From: JBOGGN01 sp050744165
Lineage (GTDB): Bacteria; Actinomycetota; Acidimicrobiia; Acidimicrobiales; Palsa-688
DNA length: 43,844 bases
Assembly: GCA_050744165.1 (NCBI GenBank)
Contig: JBOGGN010000335.1
Coordinates: 1-43,844 of the forward strand
Direction: 5' to 3'
Below, piece after piece: positions 41,431 through 43,844 of this stretch. Under the pieces are notes generated by a model. That model searched no databases, was not told where the DNA came from, and was given only the letters and a program-made list of their open reading frames with translations. The stretch's first letter is position 1. Every line of letters starts with the position of its first letter. The position numbers and the translations under genes are program-made.

Positions 41431-43341
41431 GTGCCGATTCCGGGCGAGCTGCGCGACACCAGCACCCACTACACCTACAACAGCTCGTTCCCGCTGATCG
41501 GCAACTACGCCTTCTTGTCGGACTGCGAAACCCAGGCCCTGGTGGCGCCCAGCGGCAACGTCGAGTGGATGTGCCTGCCCCGGGTCGATTCGCCCAGCGT
41601 GTTCGGCGCCATTCTCGACCGCGACGCCGGATACTTCCGGATCGGCCCCGCCGATCGGATGGTTCCCGCGGCCCGCCGCTACCTCCCGGGCACGATGATC
41701 CTGGAGACCAGCTGGAACACCTCAACCGGGTGGCTGGTCGTGCAGGACGTGTTGCTGATCGGCCCGTGGCACCACTGCGGCGAGGACATCTCCCGCACGC
41801 ACCACCGGGCGCCGACGGACTACGACGCCGACCACGTGCTGTTGCGCACGGCGCGCTGCGTCAACGGTGAGATGCAGGTGGTGATGGAATGCGAACCCCG
41901 CTTCGATTACGGCCGGGGGCCGGCCCGCTGGGCCTACACCGAGCGCGGCTACCACCAGGGCATCGCCCGGTCCCACGACGGCGGCGAGCTGACCTTGACG
42001 CTGACCACCGACATGCGGATGGGGTTCGAGGGGGGGCGAGCCATCGCCCGTACCCTTCTGAAGGAGGGCGACTCCCGCTACTGCGCCCTCAGCTGGACCG
42101 AGCACGGGCCGCCGCTGAGCCTCGACGCGGCCCGCCGCCGGCTGGTGTGGACCGCCCACCACTGGCAGCACTGGCTGGCCCGGGGCAACTTCCCCGACCA
42201 TCCCTGGCGGCACTACCTGGAACGCAGCGCCCTCACGTTGAAGGGCTTGACGTTTGCCCCCACCGGAGCCCTCGTCGCGGCCTGCACCACCGCGTTGCCG
42301 GAGACCCTCGGCGGCGAGCGGAACTGGGACTACCGCTACAGCTGGATCCGAGATTCCACCTTCGCCCTGTGGGGGTTGTACTCGCTCGGCTTCGACTGGG
42401 AAGCCAACGACTTCTTCTGGTTCATCGCCGACGCGGCTGAGCGACATCCCGACCTTCAAGTGATGTACGGCGTCGGCGGTGAACGCGAACTCGAGGAGCA
42501 CACCCTTGACCATCTGACGGGTTACCTGGGCTCCCGGCCGATCCGCATCGGCAACGCCGCCTACCGCCAGCAACAGCACGATGTATGGGGCGCCGTCATC
42601 CTCGCGGTCTACATCCATACCAAGAATCGCGATCACCTCGACGAACGCCTCTGGCCCATCCTGAAGCACCAGGTGGAGTCCGCCCTGCATGCCTGGCGAG
42701 AGCCCGACCAGGGAATCTGGGAGGTGCGCGGCGAGCCGAAACACTTCACCTCGTCCAAGTTCATGTGCTGGATCGCCGCCGAGCGGGGTGCCCGGCTGGC
42801 CCGCATGCGCGACGAGGTGGAGCTGGCGGCACGCTGGCAGGAGGCAGCGGAGGAGATCCACGCCGACATCTGCACCCACGGGGTCGACGACCGGGGCGTG
42901 TTCACCCAGCACTACGACACCAACGCCTTGGACGCGTCGGTGCTGCTGATGGTGCTGTTCGGGTTCCTGCCCCCCGAGGACGACCGCATCAAGGCCACCG
43001 TGTTGGCGATCGCCGACGAACTCACCGACGACGACCTGGTGCTGCGCTACCGCGTCCAAGAGACCGACGACGGTCAGAGCGGCGAGGAGGGGACCTTCAC
43101 CATCTGCTCGTTCTGGCTGGCATCTGCCTTGGCCATCATCGGCGAGAACGATCGGGCCCGGAGCCTCTGCGAAAAGCTGCTCTCCCTGTCGAGCCCCCTC
43201 GACCTCTACGCCGAGGAGATCGACCCTCGTAGTGGCCGCCATCTTGGCAACTTCCCGCAGGCCTTCACCCACCTGGCGCTCATCAATGCGGTCCTGCACG
43301 TGATCCGATGCGAGGCCGAGGAGGAACCCCGGATCTCCTGA
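41431..43341 (+). CDS. GH15 family glucoamylase/trehalase
   Basis: 636 residues, normal length for bacterial GH15. N-terminal beta-sandwich (YNSSFPLIGNYAFLSDCETQ, VEWMCLPRVDSPSVFGAILD) followed by the (alpha/alpha)6 barrel: ERNWDYRYSWIRDSTFALWG (first catalytic region), EHTLDHLTGYLGSRPIRIGN, GIWEVRGEPKHFTSSKFMCW and EEGTFTICSFWLASALAIIG (second catalytic Glu region). Actinobacterial members of this group are mostly trehalases, so trehalose breakdown is likely but not certain. GTG 41431 starts the conserved region; the reading from 41239 overlaps the STAS gene. No signal peptide, so cytoplasmic. Confidence 0.9.
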   Translation: MPIPGELRDTSTHYTYNSSFPLIGNYAFLSDCETQALVAPSGNVEWMCLPRVDSPSVFGAILDRDAGYFRIGPADRMVPAARRYLPGTMILETSWNTSTGWLVVQDVLLIGPWHHCGEDISRTHHRAPTDYDADHVLLRTARCVNGEMQVVMECEPRFDYGRGPARWAYTERGYHQGIARSHDGGELTLTLTTDMRMGFEGGRAIARTLLKEGDSRYCALSWTEHGPPLSLDAARRRLVWTAHHWQHWLARGNFPDHPWRHYLERSALTLKGLTFAPTGALVAACTTALPETLGGERNWDYRYSWIRDSTFALWGLYSLGFDWEANDFFWFIADAAERHPDLQVMYGVGGERELEEHTLDHLTGYLGSRPIRIGNAAYRQQQHDVWGAVILAVYIHTKNRDHLDERLWPILKHQVESALHAWREPDQGIWEVRGEPKHFTSSKFMCWIAAERGARLARMRDEVELAARWQEAAEEIHADICTHGVDDRGVFTQHYDTNALDASVLLMVLFGFLPPEDDRIKATVLAIADELTDDDLVLRYRVQETDDGQSGEEGTFTICSFWLASALAIIGENDRARSLCEKLLSLSSPLDLYAEEIDPRSGRHLGNFPQAFTHLALINAVLHVIRCEAEEEPRIS

Positions 43342-43419
43342 CCCGTCCGGGGCACTTCGGTGCCGGCGACGGTCGAGGCGCCGGCGACGGTTCACCTGAC
43401 TCCGGCTAATGTCGAACGT

Positions 43420-43605
43420 ATGTTCGAATACTTGTGCTTGGACTGCCAGACTCCGATCACCTTTGAGTCGACGCCCGGTGAAGCGACCTGTGCCCAGTGC
43501 GGGTTGCGCCTGTACGTGACCTCAACTGGTGCCGTCGGTCGTTACCTCCCCGAAGGCTGGCGCCCGGGCGGCATCCAGGGTCGGGGACGGGGCGAACCGG
43601 AATGA
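43420..43605 (+). CDS. Small zinc-ribbon protein
   Basis: 61 residues with two CxxC knuckles: Cys6/Cys9 (YLCLDCQTP) and Cys24/Cys27 (ATCAQCGLRLYV), a rubredoxin/FmdB-like zinc ribbon, then a Gly/Arg-rich tail. The ATG at 43420 lies 7 bases after TAATGT (43407-43412), a leaderless promoter, so it is preferred to a start near 43360. Function unknown. Confidence 0.75.
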   Translation: MFEYLCLDCQTPITFESTPGEATCAQCGLRLYVTSTGAVGRYLPEGWRPGGIQGRGRGEPE

Positions 43606-43621
43606 TCGGCTTTGCTCAGTA

Positions 43622-43655
43622 GCCCCGTGGTGGGGCACCCGGCCGCTGTCGGGTG
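43622..43655 (+). terminator. Tandem hairpins after the zinc-ribbon gene
   Basis: GCCCC/GGGGC (43622-43636, 5-base loop) and CACCCG/CGGGTG (43636-43655, 8-base loop) stand back to back 17 bases after the stop. There is no T-run, so a terminator role is plausible but not shown. Confidence 0.4.
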
Positions 43656-43749
43656 GGCGATACGAACGGAGGGCCTCACCAAGCGCTACCGCGGTGACGG
43701 CCCTTCGGTCTTCCATCAGATGGCGCCGGCCCCCGGCGACCAGCCCTGA
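43630..43749 (+). pseudogene. Possible ABC-transporter ATPase N-terminal remnant
   Basis: A 39-codon frame contains AIRTEGLTKRYRG, the usual first strand of an ABC ATPase, then runs into unrelated sequence and a stop before any Walker A motif. It overlaps the hairpins above. It may be a decayed or frameshifted gene start, or chance. Confidence 0.25.
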
Positions 43750-43844
43750 CTGTGCCGCAGTCATTTTCGGGCGCGGTGGCACCGATTCCCGGGGTGGCAC
43801 CAAGGCGAAGGTGTTCGCGGCGCCGGCGACATCCGAGTACGTCC

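Noticed and set aside
41722..43395. 557-codon minus-strand frame opposite the GH15 gene
   Set aside because: Antisense shadow; the plus strand holds a full GH15 protein with catalytic motifs.
1..43844. CRISPR array, insertion sequence or integrase
   Set aside because: No regularly spaced repeats and no transposase or recombinase motifs were seen in the translations.

Overview
The window is high-GC DNA with densely packed, often overlapping genes. It has the hallmarks of an actinobacterium: a WhiB protein, a GlnA2-type glutamine synthetase, a SARP/BTAD regulator, many GTG/TTG starts and apparently leaderless promoters. The gene content fits a deep lineage such as Acidimicrobiia, but that placement is an inference. 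All family calls were made by eye from translated motifs; no search was run.

Layout. 1-3700: the 5' part of a type I glutamine synthetase running off the left edge, a GlnA2-type synthetase, an orphan GlnR-like response regulator, a small membrane protein and RidA. 3800-9700: a fused, reduced xanthine-dehydrogenase-like protein, a Tat/lipobox lipoprotein, an iron-sulfur block (ErpA, a SufR-like regulator, Mrp) with a palindromic two-way promoter, and a membrane-anchored trypsin-fold protein without catalytic residues. 9760-15400: a bifunctional penicillin-binding protein, then selA-selB. 15400-22460: a septation-like membrane protein, an alpha/beta hydrolase, WhiB, NfeD, two ArsA-type ATPases, a STAS protein, a response regulator, tRNA-Pro(CGG) and a 61-residue protein.

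22530-34970 is the main discovery: a compact, apparently complete thiopeptide (pyridine-macrocycle RiPP) gene cluster. In order it holds a regulator (cyclase-like domain fused to SARP/BTAD), a 58-residue precursor peptide, a candidate [4+2] pyridine synthase, a glutamyl-tRNA-dependent dehydratase (split LanB, glutamylation half), a ThiF-like cyclodehydratase partner with an RRE-like N-terminus, a YcaO cyclodehydratase, a SagB-type azoline dehydrogenase and the LanB elimination half. Most junctions are stop/start overlaps, so it reads as one operon. The predicted core, SGAHGWFCCSSSSSSSCCL, is unusual: no Cys between the first Ser and a Cys-Cys-Ser motif, then seven consecutive Ser and a second Cys-Cys pair. 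No tailoring enzyme, exporter or dedicated resistance gene is visible.

35170-38480: a DesK/LiaS-like histidine kinase and NarL-type regulator directly downstream, then two membrane proteins on the opposite strand. 38600-43844: a beta-propeller-like lipoprotein, a sugar-nucleotide-epimerase-like protein, a second STAS protein, a GH15 glucoamylase/trehalase, a small zinc ribbon, tandem hairpins and a possible ABC-ATPase remnant at the right edge.
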